NCBI RefSeq assembly: GCF_004210375.1
Contig: NC_134835.1
Span: forward strand, 67,486,447-67,550,446
Length of the DNA: 64,000 bases
Direction of reading: 5' to 3'
Origin: Tachypleus tridentatus
Taxonomy: Eukaryota; Arthropoda; Merostomata; Xiphosura; Limulidae
Part shown: positions 23,641 to 36,388 of the stretch, in pieces
Numbering within the stretch: the first letter of the stretch is position 1
Layout of the letters: every line of letters begins with the position of its first letter
The notes under the pieces: model-generated
Database searches by the model: none
What the model was told of the DNA's origin: nothing
The model's input: only the letters and a program-made list of their open reading frames with translations
Position numbers and translations under genes: made by a program

Positions 23641-23904
23641 GTGTCACTAGTTCTGTCAGTTATATCCCTCCTCAGAGCATAATCTAATCTTTTTCTTTCT
23701 GTTCATCCCACAGATTATCCTATTTACGAGTCGTACTATAACAGTATAGAACATCCTTACGTTTTTCATTCTCGTCCTAATAGTTGTCTTTTGTTATCCT
23801 TCCATCTTCTATTTCCTCATATTCGCATACTAAATTTTAATGTTTTAAATGTTTAGTTAACTATTTACTATCTAGTCACAGACATGAGCATTTAAAAAAT
23901 AGAT

Positions 23905-24050
23905 TGGCATGACATGATACGCTTGACCTGACCAAAACCTACATAACCATTATGATTTAATGTGGCCTTAAATGACTTGAAATTATGTAGCTTAACTTGA
24001 CATGGCCTGAATGGACTGACTTGTAATGAATAAATTTATCTATATATGGT
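23905..24050 (+). repeat. Low-complexity tgacytgac-like stretch
   Basis: Irregular recurrence of short words such as gacatga, ttgacctgac, atgacttga and ttgacatggcctga. It may be a decayed simple repeat. Confidence 0.4.
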
Positions 24051-24889
24051 GATCAAATGACCTTACTTTGACTGCTGATTACTGATTACTTTTCACCTTT
24101 TAATATTTTGTATTTGTTTTTCGATTAACTCAACTTATTTATTTCATTAATTAACGTTTTCCACATTTATTGCATCGTTATACGTATTTTTTTTTGCAAT
24201 GCTGTTTTTAGAAGAGTCCATTTAGCCTACTTTGACCTTCAAATAACCTGCGTGGAGTCAAGCTTAAGTGAAATGACCTAGAATTTGTTATAAGATAGAA
24301 AAAAACTGCCAATTGTTAAACTTTTATTTTTTGCCAGACCATAGATCTATCTTACAAACTCGACCTGTAAATTCTACATTTTCACATTAGTGTCCTGAAA
24401 TGTGCACGCCAGTCCGGAATTTCCAAATAAAACCCACTCGTTCCACCTGTTTCATCTAACAAACTGTGAGTGCTTAACTACTTTTAACCATTAGAGTCTG
24501 GGATTAAATAACCAAAGTTAAATAATACAGCTAGCCTAATAACAACGCTCTTCGTCAGGGTTATATTATTAAAGTAATAATTAATCTCTTAGTGTAAGAG
24601 GTAAAGCTCTGCTGACTAGCTGCCTTCGTAGCTGTGTCAAGTAAACAAAATACAAATACAATTTACATATCTATGACTCAGAAAAATATCTTATCGATGT
24701 ACTTTATATAATTAATTTAGTTACCAAATAGATTACAATTGATTCAATATTCATTTAAATAAATTGAAAAGTATGTGGTAAAGTTGGATATATAACAGTT
24801 ATGCTATTTTCTCTAAAATCTCAGCGACTATCCCAGTTACAATAATGTACAACGTTAATACTATATCATTTGCTGTAGTAGTTCAGACA

Positions 24890-25520
24890 TAAAATCGTGG
24901 ATCTCTGGTAAGATATATTCATAGTGCTATAGCATACTTTTTGTTCACTCGATTGAAGCATTTTTTCTTCTATAAAATAAGTACTTGGTGTATTATAATT
25001 CTCATAAGTATCACGGATGTTGTACCTGCTGTACTGTAAAGTATTTTCTTAATTTTTTATACTTTATAGTTACTCGAGTACCACAAGTTTCAGTAATAAT
25101 GTACCTTCATTTCTCTTTTGTCTCAAGTAAAAACACCGATTTTGACAATAAATAAATTCCCAATGAACAGATTTCATGATAATTTCCTATTACCATAAAT
25201 TATGTTTCTGCAATCTCGGATATAGCTTTAGTTAACCGCTTACAAAGAGTTATAGCTGTCCCCTCGTTTTCTCTATTAACTTACCCACTTACAACTTCAC
25301 GTCACACTTAATAAAAGGTTCTCATTAACACACCAATTATACTCTTGAAGTTGGTCGCAGCTACAGCTAATTAGTAACAAACGATTATTTTTCTCTAGTA
25401 ACTAATCGAGTTACAGGTTCAGTTAACTAGTAACAAAGGGTTCTCTTTATCATACCTTTCTTTGTAATAACTTGGGCACGGTTTTATTTAACTATTAGCA
25501 AAGGTTTATCTTTGTCATAT
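24890..25520 (+). repeat. Degenerate minisatellite, unit about 60-70 bp
   Basis: Recurrent blocks such as gtaactaatcgagttacag, ttaactagtaacaaaggg and ttctctttatcatac appear several times with loose spacing. The same word set appears at 26350-26960 and 31340-31840. Confidence 0.5.
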
Positions 25521-26349
25521 CATAGGATCTTACGGCAATTACAATATCTCAGTTAAAATTAGGACATGCAACTGCCTGACTTTGCTGGAACTTTTGACTG
25601 TCGTCTTCAAGAATGCTATTGAGAAATAAGGAGTATTTGTGGTTCGTTCTGTTTGTGTTAATATCTCGTGTAAACCATGTATATAATTTTTAAACAGTAT
25701 TCGTCTTCCATGAAACAAAATCTTACTTTTCTGAGAAGAAATGGTAGTTTACTAAGCTAAATACGAAACCGGTGATTAAAGTTAATGGGGGTGAAACCGA
25801 CAAACAAGTAACGTTCATATTAGAAAACACAAGAAGTCAGTTACAAACAGTAAAAAGCTAAGTTCTTCTGCATTGTTTATACATTTTAACATATTATTGT
25901 GTAAATTGTAGTTATATCAACGTTTCAGATTTTGTATCATAATTATTGAAATAATATTCAACCAAAGCACAATTACAGTTTTACCTTGATGTAGTGGTAT
26001 ACAAGTAATAACAGTTGTTAGTTATCGAAACTTAGACTTGTAAAATATCTTATTTTTGAAATTGGTTTTTAACAAAAAAATTAATTTACAGTCCCAGTAC
26101 TAGGAGTCTCTGTGGTTATTAAAGTAAGCAACTGCGGTACTGCAGCACTTAGACCCTAACAAAGGCAGATTTTATTGTCGTCTGTCTTTGAAAAACCTGA
26201 ATATTGGTTTCACTAGTAATGCATTTTGTTCGTGACACACTATTCTAAACTGATGTTTCTGGTAATGCATGAGTTTTACCATCAAATTAGCCTCTTGAAA
26301 CTTGATGGTTAATTCTAGACTCTTGAGTCCGGGATCGATCAATCTAAAG

Positions 26350-26960
26350 AGTGAAACAGACTTTCTCTGCTACACTGCTCTTTCTTTAGCGACTAGTTAC
26401 TGCCTCAGTTTAATTAGTAAAATATTTTATTACTAATGTTCTCATTTTTTCTTGTAACTTGGTTGCTACATCCTTTTCACTACTGTCTGACTTCAGATCA
26501 TTTATTCTTGCTTGGTTACTGCATTGATGTTAATAAAAAAAAAATACTCAAACCGCATAGTAACTATGGTTCTGGATTGATTTCATTGGTATATTCGGTT
26601 TTAATTATCGTATCATTTTTTTCTAGTAATTTAAATACCATTTTTATTTTATTTGTAAAATAGCCCTTACTTTCACTTTCTCTAACTTTGTTTTCCAGTG
26701 GAACAGCGGTAAGTTTAGGGATTTATAACGCTAAAATTCGAGACATGATTCCCCACGATGGACTTAGAAGATAGACTTCGGTCTAGAAAACAAATAAATA
26801 AACTACATAACTCTCATCAGTTTCACTAATGAAGTAGGTTCTTATTGTAGAACTATTCTTGTTTATGTGATTACGTCAATTTCGCTATAGGTTCTTACTG
26901 CTATATTAAGATATCTAATATGTTCGTACATTTCACTAGTAAAACAGATATTTCATACTG
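26350..26960 (+). repeat. Degenerate minisatellite remnant, same family
   Basis: Scattered blocks ctttagcgactagttactg, cagtttaattagtaaaat, ttctcattttttcttgtaac and caatttcgctataggttctt. Interrupted by a family B SINE at 26696-26802. The weakest of the three arrays. Confidence 0.35.
26696..26802 (+). repeat. SINE family B, diverged
   Basis: cagtggaacagcggtaagtt, ttataacgctaaaattcg and gattccccacgatggac; an aaataaataaac tail replaces (ac)n. Confidence 0.7.
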
Positions 26961-27727
26961 TATCTTTCTTTCTTATAAGTCGATAACATTTTGAATAATT
27001 CATATATGTAAAGTGTTCATCGTAAACACAGAAACGCTCAACTATCACAAAAAAGGTGTTATGTTTGTTTCTGAGCAATAAGAAATCATGTAATACTCCT
27101 TTAAGCCGTACTTGGCATAAATCGTGTATTTATTACATGTTAAGTGAAAGTTTGTTGCAAGTTCTTATCATCAACTGTAAACTAATCTTATTTGTCTACG
27201 CCTGGGGCTTGTAAGTTTTTTGGAATCGTTCCAGCAACTTACACATTCTCAGTGGAATGGAATTGACTGTTTCAATTCACTCCTGAAGCTAGTAGTGTTT
27301 CTTTGGTGTAGTCAACAAGTCAGACATCACCTGGACGTCGCCGTATATTTAGTTTATATAGAGGTTTTCCAATATTTTCCAGTGGCTTCGTCCAGGAAAC
27401 TTCCCAGCTTCATTAACAAACAGGCTAGAGCTTGAAATCACTTTTTAATAAACGAGTTTATTGAAAGTTGAACTCATTTTGAAATATTAAAGTTACAAAA
27501 AGATCGCTATGTGGTTACAGAGACATTTTACGATCCTCAGAAATCCTCAATATATTTTTTGATAAGAACTGAGATTTAAGCACTTTGAGTAGTAGACTTA
27601 ATATAAAAGTAATTAAAATAATGTGTCAGTCACGTTTCATTTTTATATTCGATTTTCTTTTGACATAAAAGTTTGAATTTTATTGACAAAATAAGTATGT
27701 ATATATATAAACATAACGTTTTAAAGG

Positions 27728-27800
27728 TAAGTGTGTGTGTTTTATATAGCAAAGCTACATCGGGCTAACAGCTCAGTCCACCTAGAGGAAATTGAAAGAT
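27728..27800 (-). repeat. SINE family B, 3' part
   Basis: aagtgtgtgtgttttatata, then gcaaagctacatcgggct and gctcagtccacctagagg. Truncated at the B-box. Confidence 0.75.
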
Positions 27801-27904
27801 GAGACTTTGGAAATGCCATTTTCAGCTATGAATCATTCATACATTCATAATATATGATAATAAAGATTAATCGAAGTAAAGATCATGTCCATACTTTTGA
27901 AAAC

Positions 27905-28163
27905 GGCCCGTCATGGCAAGTTTGTTAGGGCGCTCGACTCGTAATCTAAGGATTGACAGTTCAAATCCCCGTCACACCAAACATGCCTTGAGGATGTTAT
28001 AATGTGACAGTCAATCCCACTATTTGTTGGCAAAAGAGTAATCTAAGAGTTGGCAGTGGGTGATGATGACTAGATGTCTTCCCTTTGGTCTTACACTTTT
28101 CATTTAGAGACGGCTAGCGCAGGTTGCCCTCATGTAGCTTTGCGCGAAATTAGAAACAAACAA
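27905..28163 (+). repeat. SINE family A, near full length
   Basis: Head ggcccgtcatggc with a degraded B-box (gttcaaatcccc), full body with a 10-bp gap after caaacatgcc. Possible duplication acttttgaaaac / acttctgaaaaac. Confidence 0.9.
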
Positions 28164-28944
28164 ACTTCTGAAAAACTGCACAACAAGTAGAAGCGCACAT
28201 CAACGATAGTTTCGAGCAATTCAAAGCCACATTGCACTAATAATATCTGTTGTCATTCTAAATGTTGTTCGAGCATTTTTAACCTGTTTTAAGCACACTT
28301 TGATGTGAACGCATATAACAGATACGTAGTCACAATGCTGGAAATATGATATGTCGGTGTTTAAGTGGAAGGGCAAACTGTCAGCATTTATAAGAAAATT
28401 TTGAATCTCTGTACACATAAAAATTGAAAATTTTGATGTTTGTTTTTGGTTTACAGAGCAATACAAAACATAATATAAAACTAAATTTTTAGTATTTTAT
28501 AACCTTTTAGATATGAAATTCAACATTAATGATACTTGCTGGAGATGTACCACGCACTACAAAATTAAAAGAAACAACAAGCAATAGCTAAAATGGAGTT
28601 TAAGTTTTTAAAATAGCGAAACACTTTAAAGATACTGAGTATTGTAGTGAAATTAAAACTGTTGGCATTATTTGTTGAGAACTTAATATACAAAATAAAA
28701 ATATATATTTTAATATAATAAATAAATCAAAAGGAGAAGGTTTATGTTTATGATAAGGTCAAGGTTATGTTCGTGACGTCATCAAAAATGTACTTAATTG
28801 TTCTAGGAGTGTAATTAATTGTCCGATTTAGTTGTGTTAAGTATCCAATGATGCCGCGATAACAGGGCGACAAGCTCTTTTATATATGTTTTCTACCCCA
28901 TTTTAGCTGTTCTTAATTTTAATATCAATGGGTTACAGACTTTT

Positions 28945-29218
28945 AGGCCTGGCATGGCCAGGTGGTTAAGGCACTCGACTTGTTATCTGAGGGTCGTGGC
29001 TTCGCATCCCCGTCGCACCAAACATGCTCCCCCTTTCATCCGTGGGGGCGTTATAATGTTACAGTAAACCTAACTATTCGTTGGTGAAAGAGTAGCCCAA
29101 GAATTGACGGTGGGTGGTGATGACTAGCTGCCTTCCCTTTAGTCTTACACTGCACAATTATGGACGGCTAACGCTGATAGCTCTCGAGTAGCTTTGCGCA
29201 AAATTTAAAATAAACAAA
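28945..29218 (+). repeat. SINE family A, full length with 10-bp duplication
   Basis: Identical acagactttt at 28935-28944 and 29219-29228. Head ggcctggcatggccaggtgg. Confidence 0.94.
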
Positions 29219-29287
29219 ACAGACTTTTGATACAAGTCTGAAAGCGACTCCAAAGCTGCTAAAATATACAATTATTTCATTTCTGCT

Positions 29288-29404
29288 CATGTTTGAAGTT
29301 AAGCACAAAACTAAGCAACGGGATATATGTTCTCTGTCCCCCTGGTATCGAACCCAGTTTCCAGTGTTATAAGTCCGCAAACTTGACGCTGTACCACTGA
29401 GGGA
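29288..29404 (-). repeat. SINE family C
   Basis: gaagttaagcacaaaactaa, then ggtatcgaacccagtttcc and acgctgtaccactgaggg. Overlaps a by-product minus-strand open frame. Confidence 0.85.
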
Positions 29405-29796
29405 TTTTTCTATTGAAGCAGAGAATTAGGGTTTTATAAAGCAGTATATGCTGCTATATTATTTTTAAACATAAGAAGCTTATAGAGATACACCTTCCAG
29501 CATAATAGGTGTAGATGTAACAGAACATAACAAGTGTAGCTTGTCCTTCTGTTTAATGAATTCCTCCAATAACAATGCTGTTATTACAATAATTACAATA
29601 ATACTGAACTACTACTAAGTATTTAATCACTCACAATAGAGTGAAGAAATATTTCACTACACAACGACAAAGAAGAACGTGTGTAAAGTAGGAAAGAGGT
29701 TGCTTCAGAAAAATCTAAAAATTAATGTCTAGAGGGAGCTTGTTTAATATTGCTACATGAAAGTTATCCCTGCCAGCAGTTCCTGATTTTGAATTG

Positions 29797-29957
29797 ATAA
29801 AATAGAGGGAAGACAGCTAGCTAACATCACCTACCGTCAACTATTAGGTTATTCTAACAAAATAATGCGATAGATCCCCACGTTATAACGTTCCTATGAG
29901 CAATAGCACGAATATGTTCAGTGATGAGATTCGAGTCCCCGACCATCAAGCCCATCT
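29797..29957 (-). repeat. SINE family A, old and diverged
   Basis: Landmarks tagagggaagacagctag, ccccacgttataacg and gattcgagtccccgacc remain in the right order, with many substitutions. Confidence 0.65.
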
Positions 29958-30640
29958 TAACTCCACATAGGGAGAGAGAGAGCGAAATAAAACAATCTAG
30001 AATAAAAGGAAAGGAAAATATGCATCACGTGACTTTTGTTTTAACGCAAACTAAGAACTGACAAATAGTATTAGTACTGATTAAATAACTGAGTTGGAAT
30101 TAAGGATGAGTATCCCTGAAAGATGTGATTAGAAAACCTTTTTGAAGATACTCATCAGAACCATTAGGTATCATAATGTGAGCCAAAACATAGTTTTAAT
30201 CAATCTCAGAGGACGTTTAGAAAGAGTAAATTATATCTGAAAGTATTTTAATGCAATTCATCTGACTTGGAGATGTTTAATAATGTTTTGAATTACTATC
30301 TCAGATGGCCCTGATGAAAATCTTTTATAGCAGCTTGAAACTTCGTCCATTAATATCACCTTTCAAGAACAATGTCAGAGTTCCTTATCTGAGTGTTGAG
30401 AAATATGAGAAATTGATTATACTTAAATCTACGTGCGATATTAAACACGGCACGTTTAAAACACTTTATAAGTAACAAGGGTGTGGAATGACCTTATGCC
30501 ATAGTTCGTATTTCGGAGTTGCCGAGCTTGGTTTTGAATCTATGGGATACTACAAAATATTCTCTGCACTTGAAGTTGTGGATTCATTACATGAGCTGCA
30601 GTCAATCCATTAATAATCACTGGATTTCTTCCCTCTAATG

Positions 30641-30742
30641 TCTCCGGATTTACAACGCTAAAATCAGGGGTTCGATTTCCCTCGTTGGGCTGAGCAGATA
30701 GCCCGATGTGGCTTTGCTATAAGAAAAAAACACACACACACA
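30641..30742 (+). repeat. SINE family B, 5' truncated with 15-bp duplication
   Basis: Flanked by ttcttccctctaatg (30626-30640) and ttcttccctctagtg (30743-30757), one mismatch. Begins at tctccggatttacaacgc. Confidence 0.93.
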
Positions 30743-30767
30743 TTCTTCCCTCTAGTGAGTAGTTCAC

Positions 30768-30836
30768 AAGGAGAATTCGAACCCGAAATCATCAGACTGT
30801 TAGTCGAGCACCCTAATCACCTTGCCATGTCGAGCT
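30768..30836 (-). repeat. SINE family A head fragment
   Basis: Inverted B-box ggagaattcgaaccc and A-box region ccttgccatgtcgag. It adjoins a family B insertion. Confidence 0.55.
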
Positions 30837-31278
30837 ATGTTTAATGGAAAAACATTATATACTATATATACATTCATAACAATGCAATACTGGAATTCAG
30901 TGTTTTACATTTGGTGATTTTTAGAGATGGTCAAGTTTCAGTTTCTGACATCATGCATCAGTGAGACTATGAGATTCTCTTAGTCTGGAAAACATATGTT
31001 TGTATATAAATAGATAACTATTATCCCTATTATTTTATTTATTGCTTGAAACGAATATAGTTCCGCAAGTTGATGTCTGCCTCTTAGCATTTTAGTCAAA
31101 TTATTTTTATATGTAAGGGCAAAATTCTACAACGATTTCGAATTATTAAAGCATCGTCAACATGGCGTCATTCACTAGCAAAATTGTTTCTTTATACCAC
31201 ATTATTTTCTTTCTTTATAGCATACTGCGTACAACAGCTTAATAAAAACATTATCACTGATTTAATATCCCTTCTTCT

Positions 31279-31315
31279 AATTTTTAAAATTTGAAATTTT
31301 GAAATTTTAAAAATT
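31279..31315. repeat. Perfect AT-rich hairpin, 14-bp arms
   Basis: aatttttaaaattt at 31279-31292 and its exact complement at 31302-31315, with a 9-nt loop. Confidence 0.85.
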
Positions 31316-31339
31316 TCAGTGCAATACGTTGTTGTCTTT

Positions 31340-31840
31340 TCTTGTAAGTCAGGTGCTCCATTTGTTTCAATGGTAAATAGGACCCTCGTTTTTATATCAT
31401 TTTATCCAGTTACTCAGGAACTCCATTCGTTTCAATGGTAAAGATAATCCTCGTTATTATATTATTTCATCTAGTTACTCAAGAATTCCATTGGTTTCAA
31501 TGGTAAAGAGAATCCTTGTTATTATAGTATCTTATCTAATTACTCGGGAACTCTATTGTTTTCACTAGTGAAAAGGATCCTCATTGCTATGTCATCCTAT
31601 CTTGTTCCTCATTGTTTTCAGTGGTAAAGAGTATTTTTACTCCTACGTCACCTTTTTTTGTTTTTTGTAGCTCAGAAACTTAGTTCATTTTACTGTTTAA
31701 AAAATTCTCACTTCCACATCACCTGTTTTTAATTTGGGAACTTCATTCATTTCACTGGTAAATGGCCTTCATTGATATATCCTTTCTTGTAATGCGGTAC
31801 TTTATAAGTTTCAGTCGTAAAGCAGATTATTTACGTTATA
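31340..31840 (+). repeat. Minisatellite, unit about 62 bp, degenerate
   Basis: Six to eight imperfect units with blocks ctccatttgtttcaatggta, aaagaatcctcgttattat and ttatccagttactcaggaa. The first three or four are clear and later ones are shorter. It lies in the 24.9-kb CNG intron, about 1.7 kb from the CNBD exon. Confidence 0.8.
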
Positions 31841-32082
31841 CAATTATCTCTATAAATTGTGATACCTTATCGATTTCTTCGCTCAAAAAAGTAATTAGTG
31901 ATGCGCATGACTGCATTAACGTGATCCATTCGTTATACATAGCAAAACCACAATCAAGCGTCAATGTTATAAAGAAACAATAATAGAACAGAAATACAAG
32001 TGTAGCAGCAGAGAAAATTGTCAGAAAGGAAAGAAATAACAAAAAGAATGTAATGTTGAAAAGGATAATTAGAAACAAAAAA

Positions 32083-32342
32083 GGCCTTGCATAGCCAGGT
32101 GGTTTAGGCACTCGACTCGTAATCCGTGGATTCGAACCCGCGACCTTAGGATTACACCCCCACGGTTGAAAGGACGTTATAATGTGACGGTCAAACCTAC
32201 TATTCGTTGGTAAAAGAGTAGCCCAAAGTTGGCGGTGGATGGTGATGAGTAGCTGTCTTCCCTCTAGTCTCACACTACTCAATTAGGGACGGCTAGCACA
32301 AATAACCCTTGTGTAGCTTTGCGCGATATTCAAAACAAACCA
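32083..32342 (+). repeat. SINE family A with internally inverted segment
   Basis: Head and body are in plus orientation, but 32129-32174 carries minus-orientation family A sequence (gattcgaacccgcgacc, then cccccacggttgaaagga). Flanked by agaaacaaaa at 32071-32080 and 32343-32352. The minus-strand open frame across this region is a by-product. Confidence 0.9.
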
Positions 32343-33552
32343 AGAAACAAAATAGAAGTTAATAACAAAAACGGAAATTAGAAAGAAAATAAAACAATAA
32401 TTCAAAGGTAATAGTGAAATAGAGAATTATAAAGAAAGCAGAAAAACTGGATTAATTGTGTTATAATTAACCGGCCATTTGAAGAAACTCCTATAAATAT
32501 TTAGTTAACGAGTATAGTTGTTAAAAGCAACAATTTACAGTTTGTTTGTTTTTCAGATGAAAAACTAGCTTATCAATTAATTACGTCATAGACTCATACA
32601 GCAAGAAGTATAAGAAAGAAAAGTGACAATTATTTAAAATATCACAATAAACTAACAATAACTAGTAGAAACTGGTAAGAAAACCTCATAAGAGTCGCAG
32701 CAAGAAACAAAAATAAATAAAAAAACGAGAACAAATAGGAAGGTCAAAAACCAATTATTTTATTTTTGCTGAAAGCACAAAACTATGTGATGAATTGTTT
32801 ATGCTCTACCTTTCATGAATATTAAAACCATATTTTTAGAGTTATAAGCTCATAATTTAGCCCTGTGCGAATGGGCTGGGGAGCAGAAAAAGCGAATAAT
32901 TTTGTACTCATGTGACCTCACACACACATAAGACAGGTGGGAGTAGAATCATAAAATGGACAGAGATATAAACATATAATTTCATAAACGTATAATATAT
33001 TCTTTATGATAGAGAACTGTGGCTTAAATGTTGTGTTTTTTATTAATTAAATTCCATAAGATACATGTTGAAATCAGTTAAGAAAGTTTGTTTAGTAGTT
33101 AATCATTCTAACAGTTAGATTGACATTAATTTCTACAACAATGATATTGCTATTGAATATAATTGTAATAAAGAGTTTTAAGAGAACACGAGCTATCTAA
33201 AGAATTTAATATAAATTTATACATATATTACACTCGGTAATTTTAGCTTATTACCCCTCTAGTACACGGCGACGCAGAAGCACCTAGTGTTGGTGTTGGT
33301 TAACCGAAAAACTTCAGTGAGTGATCCAACAGATACAATAAGATTCATGATGATACTAAAAGCGACATCCAAATGGTTATATTGCTGTTTACAATATAAC
33401 GTATTAATCACATTACAATAATCACACTGTATTGTAACTTATCTGACTGAATTTACTAGGAGTCTTTTCTCACCTAAAGAAAATAAACCTTAACAAGCAG
33501 ATGCTGAAATAAAAATTATTAAAAAAAAATAGAAAAGTCGACAATTACTTAC

Positions 33553-33858
33553 TTTTCCTAAGAGGTTCTTTTCTGTACTTTTCTAACCTTTTAACAGCAA
33601 TAGCTTCCAGTCTGATGCGGGCGGCTGGATAGTCCTTCAGAACGTCCCACATGTCTTGTTTGTACAAACAGAAGAGGTCCGAATAGCCGACGGATCGCAC
33701 TGAAGCTGTACGACGATTTCCTGCAGTCCCCATGTTGAGAACACTAATTTCTCCAAAGTAGCTTCCTGCTCTGAGTGTAGCCAGAACTGTTTTACCATTG
33801 TCTGTGACTACCTGAAGACGTCCACGGTTCACTATGTACATCTCCTTTCCCACTTCTC
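33553..33858 (-). CDS. CNG channel exon: main cyclic-nucleotide-binding domain
   Basis: Next exon of the same channel gene, 306 bp. It opens with GA, which completes the glycine codon split from the 40173 exon, so the junction reads CRKG-EVGKEMYIV as expected in CNG channels. The phosphate-binding cassette is intact (FGEIS, then GNRRTA with the arginine and threonine that contact the cyclic nucleotide). YSDLFCL and a C-helix region (KDYPAARIRLEAIAVKRLEK) follow. The acceptor is aacag before 33858, and the donor AAAA|GTAAGT leaves one base of a split codon. The apparent ORF start near 33853 is a GTG valine codon inside the exon, not a translation start. No stop or frameshift is present, so this looks functional. 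Introns of 6.3 kb and 24.9 kb flank it, and minisatellites lie in both. Confidence 0.95.
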
Positions 33859-34339
33859 CTGTTCATGTAAAATATAAAAAAGTTATTATTTCTCACTAAA
33901 AATACATTATAATGAATATGATATCAGTTTTTTTCATAACATAAACTGCTTGTATTAATGAGGTTAGAAACATTTCTATCCAGGGACCTCATAGGATCTT
34001 TTTGTTCCCTCACTGTGATATTTTAAATATTTTTATATCGGATGTAAGTCTAAGAAGGTGGAACGAAGCAGACGCAACCTTACTCTGGAGTGAAATTGTT
34101 GCTCCAACGAGAACAATTTTGATCACTATTTCAATTGTTTTCAGTCTGCTGAGTTTATAGACTTTTTAATGAAAGAGAATTACGTTTTGAATCTTATACT
34201 GCGCTATTGTTGCCAAAATTTATTTTATATGTGTGTAAGGTAACAGAGATGTAGGTTTGTTTGTACATTACGGAGGATTTAGGTCTGATTAGTAGAATTG
34301 AGTTATTTTTCTTTATATGTTTGAATGACCAATAATATA

Positions 34340-34830
34340 AAGCGTGTTACAGAAACAAGTAAGATCAGTTTCATTGATAAATAAAGCAAACTGCAAGTTC
34401 GAGGGATGTCAGTTACAATAACCAATAACATAATATGTATGTAATACATGGAAGGAAGATCAGTTTCAATTATCATTACATGAAGTATATGTTACAAGAG
34501 AAGTCAGTTTACATGACCAATAAAACAATAGTTGTGTTACAGATACAAAAGAGATAAGTTCAATGACCAATAGCATAAAATATTAGTCATAGGTGGAAGA
34601 AAGATTAATTTCAACGACCAATAGCGTAAAGAATGTGCTACAGATAAAAGCAAGATCATTTTCAATGGCCAAAAACATAAAATATGTGTTACAGATATGA
34701 GGAAGATCAGCTTCATAGATCAATAACGCAATCTGTGACTTCGAGGGATATATAAAGAAGATAGTTTCAATGCCCAGTAGCACACATGATGCGTTACAGA
34801 TATAAAGGATAGTTTCAATGACCGATACAG
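34340..34830 (+). repeat. Minisatellite, unit about 55-62 bp, degenerate
   Basis: Eight or so imperfect units with blocks gtgttacagatat, gaagatcagtttcaatgac and caataacataaaat. It produces a repetitive minus-strand open frame (34834-34583) with recurring Ile-rich units, which is a by-product. It lies in the 6.3-kb CNG intron. Confidence 0.8.
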
Positions 34831-36388
34831 ACAATTTAAGTCTGGACGAACAGAAAAATATGAAAAGAAATGTATTGCTAAATGCTAAGACTTTGTGTAA
34901 AATTATGCTTTACAACTTGGCAACTTTATTAACTGCCACGTAGGACTTACATGTATAATTTACCATTGTAAATAATCAAGTGGTTTTTAAATCTAATTAA
35001 CTTGGACTTTTCTATGGGCGCTGAACAACAACTAACAGTATGGAAACTATCTGGGAATCTAACCTTTTACTTTGATATTAGTTTTAAGTTGTTGTTTTCT
35101 CTCTTCAAAGTAAGTTAACTTATTAAACAAATACAAAATAATGTACAGTTATTCACAAAAAAAATGTATCTTTCCTGAATGTTTTTAGTATAGGTGCTGC
35201 ATAAGCTTGTTTACTTAATGTCTTTTACTACCTTTTCGGTCTTCCAACCGACAGCTAACTTAAACCTCACGCGGATTGAAAATTTTTTTTGAGTTTTGTA
35301 CTCAAAAGCGAGAATTTCTTTTAATTTTAAGAAGATTTTTCATCCCTGAAATGTTCATAAATAATAAATATCTATAAATACCAGTATAACTAAACTACCT
35401 AATGGTCTTGTTTGTCAGATGAGATACACAAGCTCAATAACTAGATGTATTTCCGTTTGGATCTAGAAGAATAATGGTTCCTCCAGTATTGCCTGATTAT
35501 TTATTATTTATCTATGACTATTATGTAATTGCCAACAACTCCAAAAATCATGAATTGGCTACGGATAAAGAAAATGTTGAAGAAAACTAAAATAACTAAT
35601 TTTAATTTACACTAACACTAAATTAACATGTTTAATCAATACAATTGATTATTTAACAGTAAACTACAAAAAATAGCCTTTAAATTTTAAAGCAAACTGT
35701 TAGCAACTAGTTACCATAGCAATTACCATCAACCGTAAAAATAAATATTAACGTAAATTGAGTTTTCCAGTAAATTTTGTAGTAAAATTACTGCTTCTGG
35801 AATTTTAAAAATATGTATTATAATGACTTTATATCTGTGTATATATATATATATCTATATAATGCAGCAATGTAAACAACCGTGAATGTATTATTGGTAA
35901 ATTAAAAATTTGCTTTATTTTACACAAACACTTTGAGCACCTGGTGTTAAAAATGCTACGTAATAAACGGCATTTATAAAATGGTTCACAAAAAATAACT
36001 AAGTGTAATGTGAAAATATCCCAATTACGAAGAAAGTCGTCCATAATTCAAATGATACTTGTAGTTCCATTCACTACATAAAAGTATTATTGCTAAATTT
36101 CTTTTACATTCTCTTCTTTGTACAAAAGAACTTCAAGTATTCAGTAAACTGCAAAAGTTTTTGGTTTCTGGTAGTTTCAATAATGATGTCTTTAGCCAAT
36201 TTCTCGTTAATATCTGCTCGTCCATTCAAAATCCAAAAAGTCTTTAATAACTGTGAACACACGTAGGTTTTTGTTCTATGAATTTCTTACAGTCTGTGAC
36301 ATTATCTCGAGGTTGATGCGTGTAAAATACCTGAAATTAAAATGTTAAAAAATTAATATAACTTCTTTGTAATATAATGATTAATATG

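Larger units (their letters stand above)
8637..33552 (-). other. CNG gene intron, 24,916 bp
   Basis: Bounded by GTAAGT at 33552 and caacag at 8637 on the minus strand. It holds the PLE palindrome, the Ty3/gypsy remnant, the LINE remnant and many SINEs, each listed separately. I see no gene or recognisable repeat in 10590-12650, 12855-13710, 13945-14466, 14775-15490, 15615-16220, 19620-20490, 20631-21428, 21535-22270, 22530-23380, 23580-23900, 24050-24880, 25520-26350, 26960-27727, 28177-28934, 29410-29796, 29958-30625, 30840-31278, 31841-32070 or 32353-33552. 15462-15476 is an A run. Confidence 0.8.

Noticed and set aside
31836..32282. 148-codon minus-strand open frame
   Set aside because: Its middle (NPRITSRVPKPPGYARPF-like) is translated SINE A and the rest is low-complexity; not a gene.
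34583..34834. Open frame with repeated Ile/Leu-rich units
   Set aside because: The repetition is explained by the DNA minisatellite underneath.
35838..35862. (TA)n runs here and at 12172 and 55420 as promoters or origins
   Set aside because: Ordinary short microsatellites in AT-rich DNA.
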